64,000 bases of DNA from Shewanella litoralis (GTDB lineage: Bacteria > Pseudomonadota > Gammaproteobacteria > Enterobacterales > Shewanellaceae). This document shows positions 55,532-64,000 of the stretch, in pieces. Each line of letters begins with the position of its first letter. The first letter of the stretch is position 1. The stretch lies in contig NZ_WSRZ01000022.1 of the NCBI RefSeq assembly GCF_009828585.1, positions 1-64,000 of the forward strand. The letters run 5' to 3'. The notes beneath the pieces are model-generated. The model made no database searches, was not told the origin of the DNA, and saw only the letters and a list, made by a program, of their open reading frames with translations. A program made the translations under genes and the position numbers.

Positions 55532-56764
55532 TTAACTTGTTTGAGCCGCCTCTTTTGCTTCAGCAGCTTCACAAGCTGCTGCCGTAAAGATAACGTCAGT
55601 AGAGCTGTTTAATGCGGTTTCTGCAGAGTCTTGAATCACACCAATAATAAATCCAACAGCTACAACCTGCATTGCCACATCGTTAGATATGCCGAAGAGA
55701 CTACAAGCTAATGGGATTAATAATAATGAACCTCCCGCCACACCAGAAGCGCCACAAGCTGATACTGAAGCAACCACACTGAGTAACAGTGCTGTCATAA
55801 AGTCGATTGGGATATTCAGGGTGTGCGCTGCAGCAAGTGTTAACACAGTAATGGTAATCGCCGCGCCGCCCATGTTGATGGTCGCGCCTAATGGGATAGA
55901 TACAGAGTAAGTGTCTTTGTGTAACTTAAGCTGTTCACACAACGCCATGTTTACCGGAATATTGGCCGCACTTGAGCGGGTAAAAAATGCTGTTACACCA
56001 CTTTCGCGTAGGCATTTAAGTACCAGCGGATATGGATTTCGTTTAATTTTCACATACACAATAATCGGGTTTACCACTAAAGCAATGAACAGCATTGCGC
56101 CGACTAATACCGCAAGTAGTTGGGCATAACCTGCAAGCGCTTCGAAGCCGGTCTCTGCAAATGTTGCCGCGACTAAACCAAAAATACCGATTGGGGCTAA
56201 GCGGATAACAAAACGAACGATATTAGAGACTGCATCGCTTAAATCTGCCAACATTTGTTTCGTGCTGTCGCTAGCATGATGCATGGTAATCCCTAAGCCT
56301 GCTCCCCAGACCAAAATACCGATGTAATTACCAGTTAATAGGGCGTTGACTGGATTATCGACAACTTTAAACAGTAACGTATTTAGTACTTCGGTAATGC
56401 CTTGAGGTGGATTAGACCCCTCAATACCAGTTGCCAACAATAGGGTTGTTGGAAACGCGAAGCTGAAAATAACCGCCGTCAATGCCGCTGCAAATGTACC
56501 CAAAAGGTATAAGCCGATAATAGGACGCATGTTGGTATGGCTGTTTTTCTTTTGATTCGCAATCGATGATGCCACCAACACAAATACCAGCACGGGGGCA
56601 ATGGCTTTTAGCGCGCCGACAAATAGCGCCCCTAAAAATGCCACACTGTGCGCACCGGTTGTTGAAACAGTGGCTAAAATCACACCCAAGATGATCCCGC
56701 CAATAATTTGTAGCACTAAGCTACCACTAGCGATTCTAGCTAGTAGTGATGTTTTTTGATTCAT
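55532..56764 (-). CDS. sstT: Sodium/serine-threonine symporter SstT
   Basis: A 410-residue inner-membrane dicarboxylate/amino acid:cation symporter (DAACS family). It begins [27 protein letters not shown] and has about nine hydrophobic segments, with hairpin motifs [12 protein letters not shown] (about residues 269-280) and [23 protein letters not shown] holding the Na+ and substrate sites. Length matches E. coli SstT (414). It imports serine and threonine with sodium. It stands alone on its strand. Confidence 0.94.
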   Translation of the reverse strand: MNQKTSLLARIASGSLVLQIIGGIILGVILATVSTTGAHSVAFLGALFVGALKAIAPVLVFVLVASSIANQKKNSHTNMRPIIGLYLLGTFAAALTAVIFSFAFPTTLLLATGIEGSNPPQGITEVLNTLLFKVVDNPVNALLTGNYIGILVWGAGLGITMHHASDSTKQMLADLSDAVSNIVRFVIRLAPIGIFGLVAATFAETGFEALAGYAQLLAVLVGAMLFIALVVNPIIVYVKIKRNPYPLVLKCLRESGVTAFFTRSSAANIPVNMALCEQLKLHKDTYSVSIPLGATINMGGAAITITVLTLAAAHTLNIPIDFMTALLLSVVASVSACGASGVAGGSLLLIPLACSLFGISNDVAMQVVAVGFIIGVIQDSAETALNSSTDVIFTAAACEAAEAKEAAQTS

Positions 56765-57211
56765 TGTTTAACCTATGATTATTATATTAATGGCTTTTTA
56801 TTCGTTAGCGATGTTCTAGCGTCATGCCTTGATTAACACTGTAATACGTTATAAAACAACTGTCGTCATCATATAAATTAATGTATTACTTAACCAATAA
56901 ACGCTGAAAACACTTATGTTGTTGGCATCCTTGTTAACTATGTAACTCAACACAAGCTCAATATGCTGTTTTCAGCAATGACATTACTGCATAACGCTAG
57001 GCAATCACTAAGTGCGATGCACAAAAAAGCCTTGTAGCTATATATCAGGATGGAACATAAGAAGTCTAGTGTTGTGGACAAATGAGTAAAAAAATTCAAT
57101 CGTTGGCGGTTAAATAAACAAAAAATTATCTGTTCTATATAAAATGCAATTAAGTTGTTAAACATATTACAAACCCAATGCTACAGAAAATATTGATGTT
57201 TTTACTGTTTA
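56765..57211. other. Intergenic region between sstT and cheV
   Basis: A 447-base AT-rich stretch containing the sstT promoter. A 72-codon open frame on the minus strand has no ribosome site and no protein-like character and was not accepted. No RNA gene or clear hairpin was seen. Confidence 0.5.
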
Positions 57212-58114
57212 TCAAACAATCTGCTTTGTTTGGGCACCGCGTAGCATAGCTTCAATCAACTCTTTGGCATCAAACTTAGTTAATGCTTCATTCGCTCCAA
57301 CTTGTTTAGCCTGGCTAACGCTGATTTCGCTCGATAATGAGGTATGTAAAATAATATAAGCACTGGCTATATCGGGGTTATTTTTAACTTCGAATGCAAG
57401 TTCATAACCATCTAAACCAGGCATTTCAATGTCACTCACAAGTAAATCGATTGGCGCCCGCTCTTTTGCAGCTTGTAACATCATTTGTAATGCTTCGTGG
57501 CCATCTGATGTCACTTGATAGGCAATATTGATTGAATCTAATGCATCTGATAACTGCTTTCGCGCCACTTTCGAGTCATCAACTAATAATATACGCAGCG
57601 GTTTGAGTTTCTCACGCTGAACATCGGTCAAAATAGCGCGATTAGTGATGGGATCATCAGGGAATATTTTTGATAATAATAACTCTACATCAAGAAGCTG
57701 CACGAGCTTGTCATCAAAGCGAGTCACTCCAGTTAAAAAGGCATTTTTACCTAAGTTATTTGAAGGTGCCTCAATGTTGCGCCAGTTACATTCAATGATT
57801 TTATCGATTGCACGAACCAAAAAGCCAATCACCATGCGTTGGCAATCGGTAATGATGATGTAACAGTCTTGACGCTCTTGCTCTGTCACAGGTTTAAAGC
57901 CAATACCCGCGGCCATATCAATCACAGGAATGGTCATACCGCGGATTGTCGCAGCCCCCATAATAGCGGGATGAGAATGAGGGATTTTGGTTAACGGCGT
58001 ATACGGAACAAGCTCACGAATTTTGAGGGTCCCAAGTGCAAATTGTTGGGTCTGGTTCAACCTAAAAAGCAATAACCCTTGCGATTGATTCGCTTTGCTC
58101 ATTTTTGGACTCAT
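57212..58114 (-). CDS. cheV: Chemotaxis coupling protein CheV
   Basis: A 300-residue protein with an N-terminal CheW-like domain (about residues 10-155, FALGTLKIRELVPYTPLTKIPHSHPAIMGAATIRG) and a C-terminal receiver (about 173-295). The receiver has the acidic pair ILLVDDSK, the phospho-accepting Asp in LLVSDIEMPGLDGYEL and a distal Thr/Lys. CheV couples receptors to CheA and adapts the signal by its own phosphorylation. GGGGAA before the ATG at 58114 supports that start over one four codons later. No other chemotaxis gene is nearby, as is common for cheV. Confidence 0.93.
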   Translation of the reverse strand: MSPKMSKANQSQGLLLFRLNQTQQFALGTLKIRELVPYTPLTKIPHSHPAIMGAATIRGMTIPVIDMAAGIGFKPVTEQERQDCYIIITDCQRMVIGFLVRAIDKIIECNWRNIEAPSNNLGKNAFLTGVTRFDDKLVQLLDVELLLSKIFPDDPITNRAILTDVQREKLKPLRILLVDDSKVARKQLSDALDSINIAYQVTSDGHEALQMMLQAAKERAPIDLLVSDIEMPGLDGYELAFEVKNNPDIASAYIILHTSLSSEISVSQAKQVGANEALTKFDAKELIEAMLRGAQTKQIV

Positions 58115-58241
58115 CGTTTCCCCTTGTTCACACGTTTGTCTTTTTCACTATAGCATTTATCGCCAAAGTTTAGCGTGCCTTTAACACATACGGATCACAA
58201 TACAAAAAAATTCACAGTGATAACGATTTCCACAAAAAATA

Positions 58242-58290
58242 AAGGGAAACATTGAGATAAATCTTAACGATCTATCTTGATGTTTCCCTT
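58242..58290 (-). terminator. Terminator of the helicase/phosphatase genes
   Basis: AAGGGAAACA and TGTTTCCCTT form a 10-bp stem, lengthened by partly paired TTGAGATA/TATCTTGA; the minus strand then runs through TTTATTTTTT. It lies about 60 bases after the phosphatase stop. Confidence 0.82.
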
Positions 58291-58350
58291 ACTCTCGGTG
58301 TTAACTGTGTTCAATCTGTTTGCAAGCACCTTAACAAACAGAACGACGGG

Positions 58351-58830
58351 TTAATTTGATGGCGACTGCAACTCATAAAGCACATCATAAACAAATTGAT
58401 CCCAGCCATCTGCATCAAATGCTAAACCACTGGCATTGCGCACCTGGCTTACTGCATGTACAGGGGCGGCACCATTTTCCATCATATAATATGCCATCAC
58501 CATTTCAGTGCGGTTAATACCTGAGCGGCAATGTAATAATACTGGCAACTGTTCAGCTTCACATTGACGAATAAAAGCCAATACTTGCGGCAAAATTTCA
58601 GCACAGACAGCCAAGTCTTGCGGTTTAGGTGGAATGTTGTCTGGTAAATTAAAGACTTTATGTTTTAAACCTAATTGTGCCATGGCTGCAGTGTCACAAC
58701 CTTCACCATTATTTAATGATGCTATCGCGCCAAATCCGGCTTGCTTTAACTCTGCTAAGTCCCATGCATCTTTATTTGGACCACTGCGACCTGCGATTTG
58801 ACCATCAACTAACCAAAAAATATGTTTCAT
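58351..58830 (-). CDS. Dual-specificity protein phosphatase-like protein
   Basis: A 159-residue single-domain phosphatase of the cysteine-dependent (DSP/PTP) class. The P-loop HCRSGINRTE (about residues 109-118; HCxxGxxR) is intact, and NLPDNIPPKP precedes it. The start is the ATG at 58830 with AGG five bases upstream; the longer frame from 58863 would run into the helicase gene. It begins 11 bases after the helicase stop, so the two are likely cotranscribed. Whether it acts on proteins, lipids or nucleotides is unknown. Confidence 0.83.
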   Translation of the reverse strand: MKHIFWLVDGQIAGRSGPNKDAWDLAELKQAGFGAIASLNNGEGCDTAAMAQLGLKHKVFNLPDNIPPKPQDLAVCAEILPQVLAFIRQCEAEQLPVLLHCRSGINRTEMVMAYYMMENGAAPVHAVSQVRNASGLAFDADGWDQFVYDVLYELQSPSN

Positions 58831-58841
58831 ATTACCTACTA

Positions 58842-60128
58842 CTAATCTGGTTTTTTCGCCCAAATATCAACATTAATTGGGGGTGACTTTTTGCGTTTTT
58901 TCTTACCGGTTCCTTCAGGTTTTGCAACGGGCTTCGGTTGCTCTAAAACCACATCAGGCATATATTCGTCAGCTTCAAAACCGCTAACTTGTTCACGTTC
59001 AAGACGAATCTTATTCTTTTTCTCAATGACTGAGAAGTGATGATACTCATCATGAGATAACAAGGTCAACGCTAAACCGACCTCTCCCGCACGACCACTT
59101 CGACCAATGCGGTGCATATAATCTGCTGGACTGCGTGGTAAGTCAAAATTAATTACAACTGGCAGTTTTTCGATGTCCAAACCACGTGCAGCAATGTCGG
59201 TCGCAATCAACACCTGTATCTCTCCAGCTTTAAAGCTTTCGAGTACTCGACTACGTGCACCTTGTGCTTTGTCACCGTGAAACACCTCAGCGCTTATGCC
59301 ACGTTTAGCCAGCTTTTGCGCTAAATGGTTACAGCTATTTTTAGCACTGACAAAAATTAATACCTGGCGCCACTGATGCTCTAGCAGTAAATGCGCAAGC
59401 AAAGCGGTTTTCTTCTCGCGGTTAACCGTCATAACACGTTGTACAAGCGTACTTGCTTCAGCGCTTTGTAACTGTACTTCTAAAGGTTCAACCAATAACG
59501 CTTGGGTTAACTGGCGTACTTCTTCAGGAAATGTCGCCGAAAACAACAGGGTTTGCTTTTTCTTAGGCAGTAAAGCAATAAGTTGTGACAACTCTTCAGT
59601 AAAGCCTAAGCTGAGCATTCTGTCGGCTTCATCAAGCACTAAAGTGGTAACCGCAGATAACTTAATCGCATTGGATGACACTAAATCTAATAATCTACCG
59701 GGTGTTGCCACAACAACATCTGCACCGCCTCGTAAGGCGAGCATTTGAGTATTTACCGACACGCCACCAAACGCGGCAACCACTTTAATGTCGCCATTTA
59801 AGTGCACGGCATAAGATTTAAAACTGTCGGCAACCTGCTTTGCCAATTCACGCGTAGGCACTAATACCAAAGCACTGACAAAGTTTCCTTTAGCGGCATG
59901 AGTATTTGTGCGTTTCATTAACTGCTGCAATATCGGTAATGCAAACGCTGCAGTTTTACCTGAGCCAGTATTCGCGCCGGCTAATAAATCTTTACCCGCT
60001 AAAATACTAGGTATTGTATGGGCTTGGATAGGCGTAGGCTGAAGATATTGAAGCTCTGCTAATCGAGCCAACAACGGAGTGTTTAGGCCAAATTCTGCAA
60101 AGGTGGTAGCTAATGAAGCTTGTGTCAT
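58842..60128 (-). CDS. DEAD-box ATP-dependent RNA helicase
   Basis: A 428-residue helicase with all DEAD-box motifs: Q motif (FAEFGLNTPLLARLAEL...PTPIQ, about residues 10-35), I GANTGSGKTAAF, Ia PTRELA, II VLDEADRML, III SATFP, IV VLIFVSAKNS, V TDIAARGLDIE and VI HRIGRSGRAGE. A basic tail (about 395-428, GTGKKKRKK) follows. It resembles the RhlE-like group but could be another subfamily, so no symbol is given. The ATG at 60128 is preferred to a TTG at 60158. It probably acts in RNA remodelling, for example ribosome assembly or cold response. Confidence 0.9.
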   Translation of the reverse strand: MTQASLATTFAEFGLNTPLLARLAELQYLQPTPIQAHTIPSILAGKDLLAGANTGSGKTAAFALPILQQLMKRTNTHAAKGNFVSALVLVPTRELAKQVADSFKSYAVHLNGDIKVVAAFGGVSVNTQMLALRGGADVVVATPGRLLDLVSSNAIKLSAVTTLVLDEADRMLSLGFTEELSQLIALLPKKKQTLLFSATFPEEVRQLTQALLVEPLEVQLQSAEASTLVQRVMTVNREKKTALLAHLLLEHQWRQVLIFVSAKNSCNHLAQKLAKRGISAEVFHGDKAQGARSRVLESFKAGEIQVLIATDIAARGLDIEKLPVVINFDLPRSPADYMHRIGRSGRAGEVGLALTLLSHDEYHHFSVIEKKNKIRLEREQVSGFEADEYMPDVVLEQPKPVAKPEGTGKKKRKKSPPINVDIWAKKPD

Positions 60129-60205
60129 GGATCTGATGTGCTCAACTATGGGTAACAATCGGACATTTTACCGCACTTTGGCGTATCAGTCAGATAAATT
60201 ACGAT

Positions 60206-60745
60206 TTATTCGCTCGCCTCTAAATCCAGTAACCATTGCTTCATGCCCAGGCCATAAGCATAACCCGTTAGTTTCCCCCCTTTACCTATCACTCGGTGGC
60301 ACGGGACAATGATAGCAATGGGATTAGCACCATTAGCCGCCCCAACCGCCCTAACCGCTTTGGGCCGACCTATGGTATTGGCAATATCGCTGTAACTGCA
60401 GCTTTCACCAAAAGCAAGTGCACTTAACGCTTGCCACACCTGTTGTTGAAACTCAGTTCCTTTAGGAGCTAGCGTGACACTAAACTGCTGCCTTGTGCCG
60501 GAAAAATACTCTGCTAACTGCTGGGTTGTCAGCTCGATATGTCGCTTTGCTTCGACAATTAAGGTGTCATCTTCGTGATGACTGATTAACGTTGTCGATG
60601 ATTGAATCATTACATCTAGGCAAATTTTTGCTAAATCATCAACTTGCAAATGGGTTAAACCATGCTCGGATGCTTTGAGCGAAAGCAAACCCACTGGGCT
60701 CGAAACCATAGCGTGTATTATTGGGGGAGCAATTATTGGCATCAT
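60206..60745 (-). CDS. ogt: Methylated-DNA--protein-cysteine methyltransferase (Ogt)
   Basis: A 179-residue DNA repair protein that takes O6-methyl (and larger) groups from guanine onto its own cysteine. The C-terminal active site [19 protein letters not shown] (about residues 146-164) is complete, and [24 protein letters not shown] is the usual helix-turn-helix part. Its ATG lies one base after the Ada-AlkA stop (TAAAATG), indicating translational coupling. Length fits E. coli Ogt (171). Suicide repair: one protein per lesion. Confidence 0.93.
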   Translation of the reverse strand: MMPIIAPPIIHAMVSSPVGLLSLKASEHGLTHLQVDDLAKICLDVMIQSSTTLISHHEDDTLIVEAKRHIELTTQQLAEYFSGTRQQFSVTLAPKGTEFQQQVWQALSALAFGESCSYSDIANTIGRPKAVRAVGAANGANPIAIIVPCHRVIGKGGKLTGYAYGLGMKQWLLDLEASE

Positions 60746-60746
60746 T

Positions 60747-62279
60747 TTACTCTTTTGTTGGGTTCAGCGGGTCTTCATTCCATAACTGAAAAGTTAAATA
60801 ACTGCCCCAAGGGCTGGCACGCTGGCTAATTCCTTCGGCTATTTGGGCATACATTTTGGGTGATTCAATAGGTTTATTAGCAAGTTGATGCAACGCATAG
60901 AGGCGATTTTTTATCACTAAATCTGTGGCTAAAAATACATCGGGATCACTTAAACCTCGCATTTGAGCATAAGCCACCGTCCATGGGCCAATGCCCTTAA
61001 CCATTAGCCAATCTTGTGGAGTGGAGTCTGGATAGTCGTCAACGTATTGACCCAAAGCATTCAATGCAAGTTTACGTGCACCAGGCATTTTTAATTCATC
61101 GAGTGAGGCTTGTGCTATCGCTTGGGGTGTAGGAAATAGTCGCCACGTTTTGCCGTTTATGTTGAGTTCGTCACCATAATGCTGCACTAACGTATTGAGC
61201 AACTTAGTCGCTTGCACCACACTGACTTGTTGCCCTAAAACCGCCCGACATGCTGCTTCAAAGCCGTTACCTGTGCCAGGGATCCGTAATCCTGTATCCA
61301 CAGTTGCTCCTAAGGCTATAATCGGCGCTAATGCTTGCTCGATCACCTGCATATCAGCATCTAGGTCAAACATTGCTCGAAGTTTTAACACTATCGCATA
61401 CAGATGCTTAATGTCATGGGCATGGAGTAAATCTATATTTACCTCGAGCAGAGGTTTATGGGAATGCGGTATAACTGCAAACACCCCGCGGATCCCATCG
61501 AAACAAAAACTTCTGCAATATCCACCATCATCACTAACGGCTTCCATGTCAACCACCTGACGAAATGCGTAAAACCGATGCATTTTCGCCCAATTAAGTG
61601 GCGGCCGATACGCGAGTGTGAGTTGAATGGATTTTGCAGACAAATATTGATTTTTCGTTACACAGTCAACCAAACTTGCAGAATGGCTTTGTTGGCGTAA
61701 GTCTGAAGGGGTTAACGATAGTTGCTGTTTAAACACTTCATTGAAACGACGAATACTGTTAAATCCAGCAGCCATGGCGATATCTGTCATCGACAGTGTT
61801 GTTTGATGCAATAATTGCTTGGCAAACATTAACTGTTGATACAAGGCAAAACGTTTAGGCGATGTACCTAAACGTTTATTGAATAATTGGCTCAAATATC
61901 GACTTGTAATACCGAGTTTTTCCGCAAGTTCTGTAACAGAACCTGCATGATCACCACTGAGAAAACCCTGCTCAATTAATTTAATAGCTCGGTTTAATGT
62001 AGTCTCTGTGCCACGCCATGCATTTGAGTGTGGTGCACTATCAGGGCGACAACGCAAACAAGGCCTTAGGCCTGCATTTGCCGCTTGTATCGCGGTATTA
62101 TAGTAGCGGACATTTTTCTCATGCGGGGGCGGTGCCGGACAAATTGAACGACAATAAATCCCCGTGGTTAGCACACCAGTAAAGAACTGACCATCAAAAC
62201 GGGCATCACGACTCAACCTGGCTTGCTGGCACACTTGAGGCGCAATTGTGCAATCCGTTTGGACTTCTTCATGTGGCAT
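60747..62279 (-). CDS. Ada-type regulator fused to AlkA DNA glycosylase
   Basis: A 510-residue three-part protein. Residues about 20-85 are the Ada zinc-binding, methylphosphotriester-repair domain ([20 protein letters not shown] and CLRCRPD; four Cys); about 100-200 is an AraC-type DNA-binding domain ([36 protein letters not shown]); about 210-510 is an AlkA-like 3-methyladenine glycosylase with a helix-hairpin-helix [17 protein letters not shown] and the catalytic Asp in [14 protein letters not shown]. In E. coli Ada carries its own O6-methylguanine domain and AlkA is separate; here that domain is supplied by Ogt, encoded next. The Ada part would sense methylation and control the operon. 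No part is truncated. Confidence 0.92.
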   Translation of the reverse strand: MPHEEVQTDCTIAPQVCQQARLSRDARFDGQFFTGVLTTGIYCRSICPAPPPHEKNVRYYNTAIQAANAGLRPCLRCRPDSAPHSNAWRGTETTLNRAIKLIEQGFLSGDHAGSVTELAEKLGITSRYLSQLFNKRLGTSPKRFALYQQLMFAKQLLHQTTLSMTDIAMAAGFNSIRRFNEVFKQQLSLTPSDLRQQSHSASLVDCVTKNQYLSAKSIQLTLAYRPPLNWAKMHRFYAFRQVVDMEAVSDDGGYCRSFCFDGIRGVFAVIPHSHKPLLEVNIDLLHAHDIKHLYAIVLKLRAMFDLDADMQVIEQALAPIIALGATVDTGLRIPGTGNGFEAACRAVLGQQVSVVQATKLLNTLVQHYGDELNINGKTWRLFPTPQAIAQASLDELKMPGARKLALNALGQYVDDYPDSTPQDWLMVKGIGPWTVAYAQMRGLSDPDVFLATDLVIKNRLYALHQLANKPIESPKMYAQIAEGISQRASPWGSYLTFQLWNEDPLNPTKE

Positions 62280-62531
62280 TATGGGTCCTTAGTTCACAAA
62301 TGATGATAAATAACGTAATCCAAACTGAACAATCATCTAGGTATAAACGTATTATTAATATGTGTTAAGACTGTCACTTTACTGAATATCAATTGCAATC
62401 ACTAGCGGGAAACGGAACTCAATTCATTTGGCTTCATGAGTAAGTGAATGGTAACAATTAAACTCATTACATTTCGTTTTTTTACGTTATCCTATGCAGC
62501 AGAGATTTTATTATGGATGTTAGAGTATCAG

Positions 62532-64000
62532 ATGTTTAAATTTTTTGAGTCGTTAACTCAACCCTTACCGCCAGAAGAACCCACTCAACCACCTAATACC
62601 TTATATGCTTTTTGTCGTCACTATACGCGTGGGTTTGGCTGGCCATTAATTTTAATGTCGGTGCTCACGGCAATGTTGGCCATTCTTGAGGTGTCGTTAT
62701 TTGGTTTTATGGGGAAATTAGTTGATTGGTTAGTCACTAAGAACCCACAAACATTATGGCAAGATGAACATATAACCTTAATTGGTATGTCAATTATTGT
62801 ATTAGTTGTTATCCCTTTTTTAGTCTGGTTGCATGCATCTATTGTCTATCAAACGTTGCTCGGCAACTACCCAATGGCCATTCGCTGGCAGGCACACCGG
62901 TATTTACTTAAGCAGAGTATTTCGTTTTATCAGGACGATTTTGCTGGCCGCGTAGCCACTAAAGTGATGCAAACCTCGCTAGCTGTGCGCGAAACAGTCA
63001 TGAAATTATTAGATGTGCTGATGTACATTTTAATTTATTTCACCTCGATGCTCGTGATGATTGCCAGCGCCGATATACGCCTAGTATTGCCTATGTTGAT
63101 TTGGTTAGCCGCCTATGTTGCTATTCAATGGAAATTAGTACCTAAACTAAAAGCCGTAGCCACTGAGCAAGCTGATGCCCGTTCAACAATGACGGGGCGT
63201 ATTGTTGACAGTTACACCAATATCTCAACCGTAAAATTGTTTTCTCATACCAAGCAAGAAGCGGATTATGCGCGCGACAGTATGAGCATCTTTTTAAACA
63301 CGGTTTATGGCCAAATGCGTTTAGTCACAGTGATTAACGTGTTAGTTCAAATCATCAATTATTTATTGGCATTCACTATCACTGCTGTTTCAATTTGGCT
63401 ATGGGCAGACAGCGCCATTACGGTAGGCGCTATTGCTATTGCTGTGAGTTTAGCGCTGCGTTTAAATGGCATGTCTCAATGGATCATGTGGGAAATTAGC
63501 TCACTCTTTGAAAATATTGGTACGGTTACCGACGGGATGAATACCTTGTCAAAGCCCATTGCTATTGAAGATAAACCGAATGCAAAGGACATTGTGGTTA
63601 GCCACGGTCAAATTGATTTTAACCAGGTAAGTTTTCATTACGGTGAGAAAAAAGGTGTTATTGATTCATTAAACCTGCACATTAAGCCTGGCGAAAAAGT
63701 CGGTTTAGTGGGTCGTTCAGGCGCAGGCAAGTCGACATTAGTCAATTTACTAATGCGTTTTCATGATGTTGAACAGGGCCAAATTCTTATTGATAATCAA
63801 CCCCTGACCGATGTCACTCAAGACTCATTGCGCGCTAATATCGGTATGGTCACTCAAGACACGTCATTACTGCATAGATCTATCCGCGAAAATATTCTTT
63901 ATGGCGATCCACACGCTAGCGAAGAAAAATTGATGGCCGCAATTACGCAAGCGCAGGCATTTGATTTTATCGATACGCTAACCGATCCTTTTGGCAATAA
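62532..64000 (+). CDS. ABC transporter, fused permease and ATP-binding protein (cut by window edge)
   Basis: The ATG at 62532 opens a frame to the window end (489 codons). It encodes a half-transporter: a cytoplasmic N-terminal 30 residues (MFKFFESLTQPLPPEEPT), six membrane helices (about 40-320) and the ATP-binding domain starting about 355, with Walker A GRSGAGKS (about 396-403) and the Q-loop VTQDTSLLHRSIRENILYG. The signature LSGGQ and Walker B are beyond the edge. It resembles the MsbA/MdlB-type exporters that act as homo- or heterodimers. The substrate cannot be told. An ATG at 62513 is in another frame and stops early. Confidence 0.9.
   Translation, partial: MFKFFESLTQPLPPEEPTQPPNTLYAFCRHYTRGFGWPLILMSVLTAMLAILEVSLFGFMGKLVDWLVTKNPQTLWQDEHITLIGMSIIVLVVIPFLVWLHASIVYQTLLGNYPMAIRWQAHRYLLKQSISFYQDDFAGRVATKVMQTSLAVRETVMKLLDVLMYILIYFTSMLVMIASADIRLVLPMLIWLAAYVAIQWKLVPKLKAVATEQADARSTMTGRIVDSYTNISTVKLFSHTKQEADYARDSMSIFLNTVYGQMRLVTVINVLVQIINYLLAFTITAVSIWLWADSAITVGAIAIAVSLALRLNGMSQWIMWEISSLFENIGTVTDGMNTLSKPIAIEDKPNAKDIVVSHGQIDFNQVSFHYGEKKGVIDSLNLHIKPGEKVGLVGRSGAGKSTLVNLLMRFHDVEQGQILIDNQPLTDVTQDSLRANIGMVTQDTSLLHRSIRENILYGDPHASEEKLMAAITQAQAFDFIDTLTDPFGN

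Noticed and set aside
56947-57165. 72-residue open frame between sstT and cheV
   Set aside because: AT-rich, no ribosome site, no protein-like features.

Overview
The window looks like chromosomal DNA of a low-GC marine gammaproteobacterium, most likely a Shewanella. This rests on gene content and protein similarity recognised by eye (FadI/FadJ, PrmB-AroC-YfcL, YajC-SecD-SecF, CheV, SstT, the DUF3379 anti-sigma pair); no database search was run. Nearly all of it is ordinary core genome. The left edge cuts an IS4-type transposase gene and the right edge cuts an ABC exporter gene. No tRNA, rRNA, CRISPR array or prophage was seen.

Layout. 1-750: transposase, 5' part. 994-6279 (minus): prmB, aroC, an MFS transporter, an NAD-kinase-like protein, yfcL and a SpoU methyltransferase read as one operon; smrB diverges from prmB. 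7006-10458: sixA, and a pitrilysin-type M16 protease. 10783-16233: a very large periplasmic-propeller/PAS/GGDEF/EAL sensor, then a secreted protein made of 14 tandem 13-residue repeats, a 38/39-residue cationic peptide, a terminator and an opposing small membrane protein. 16570-20012 (minus): fadI-fadJ behind a FadR-like operator. 20263-27491: MoxR, DUF58, DUF4381, BatA, a BatB/BatC fusion and BatD. 27627-28890: ECF sigma factor and its membrane anti-sigma candidate. 29025-32189: putP, and fadL with a second FadR-like operator. 32398-37380: RND efflux adaptor and pump, DUF2892 protein, exported rhodanese. 37992-40436: secreted multidomain subtilase. 40503-44661: CBS protein, YaeQ, a siroheme synthase with a decayed methyltransferase half, rhodanese, DUF2007 and DUF3224 proteins. 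45153-47383: a second GGDEF/EAL protein and a small unknown. 47443-52949 (minus): queA, tgt, yajC, secD, secF. 53018-55455: small unknown, acpH, thioredoxin-like membrane protein, rluA. 55532-62279 (minus): sstT, cheV, a dual-specificity phosphatase, a DEAD-box helicase, ogt and an Ada-AlkA fusion. 62532-64000: ABC exporter.

Links between genes. The two FadR-like sites tie beta-oxidation (fadIJ) to long-chain fatty acid uptake (fadL), about 11 kb apart. The Ada-AlkA/Ogt pair forms an alkylation-repair unit. The RND-DUF2892-rhodanese row suggests export coupled to sulfur chemistry.

The best candidate for something undescribed is 15117-15982. It holds a signal-peptide protein of 14 near-perfect TAKIPGLKVL(D/E)TQ units in which every nucleotide difference between units falls in a third codon position. 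Seven bases later comes a small peptide gene that seems to carry one diverged copy of the same unit and ends in WWK. A 9-bp inverted repeat precedes the pair and a strong terminator closes it. I recognise no family for either protein.
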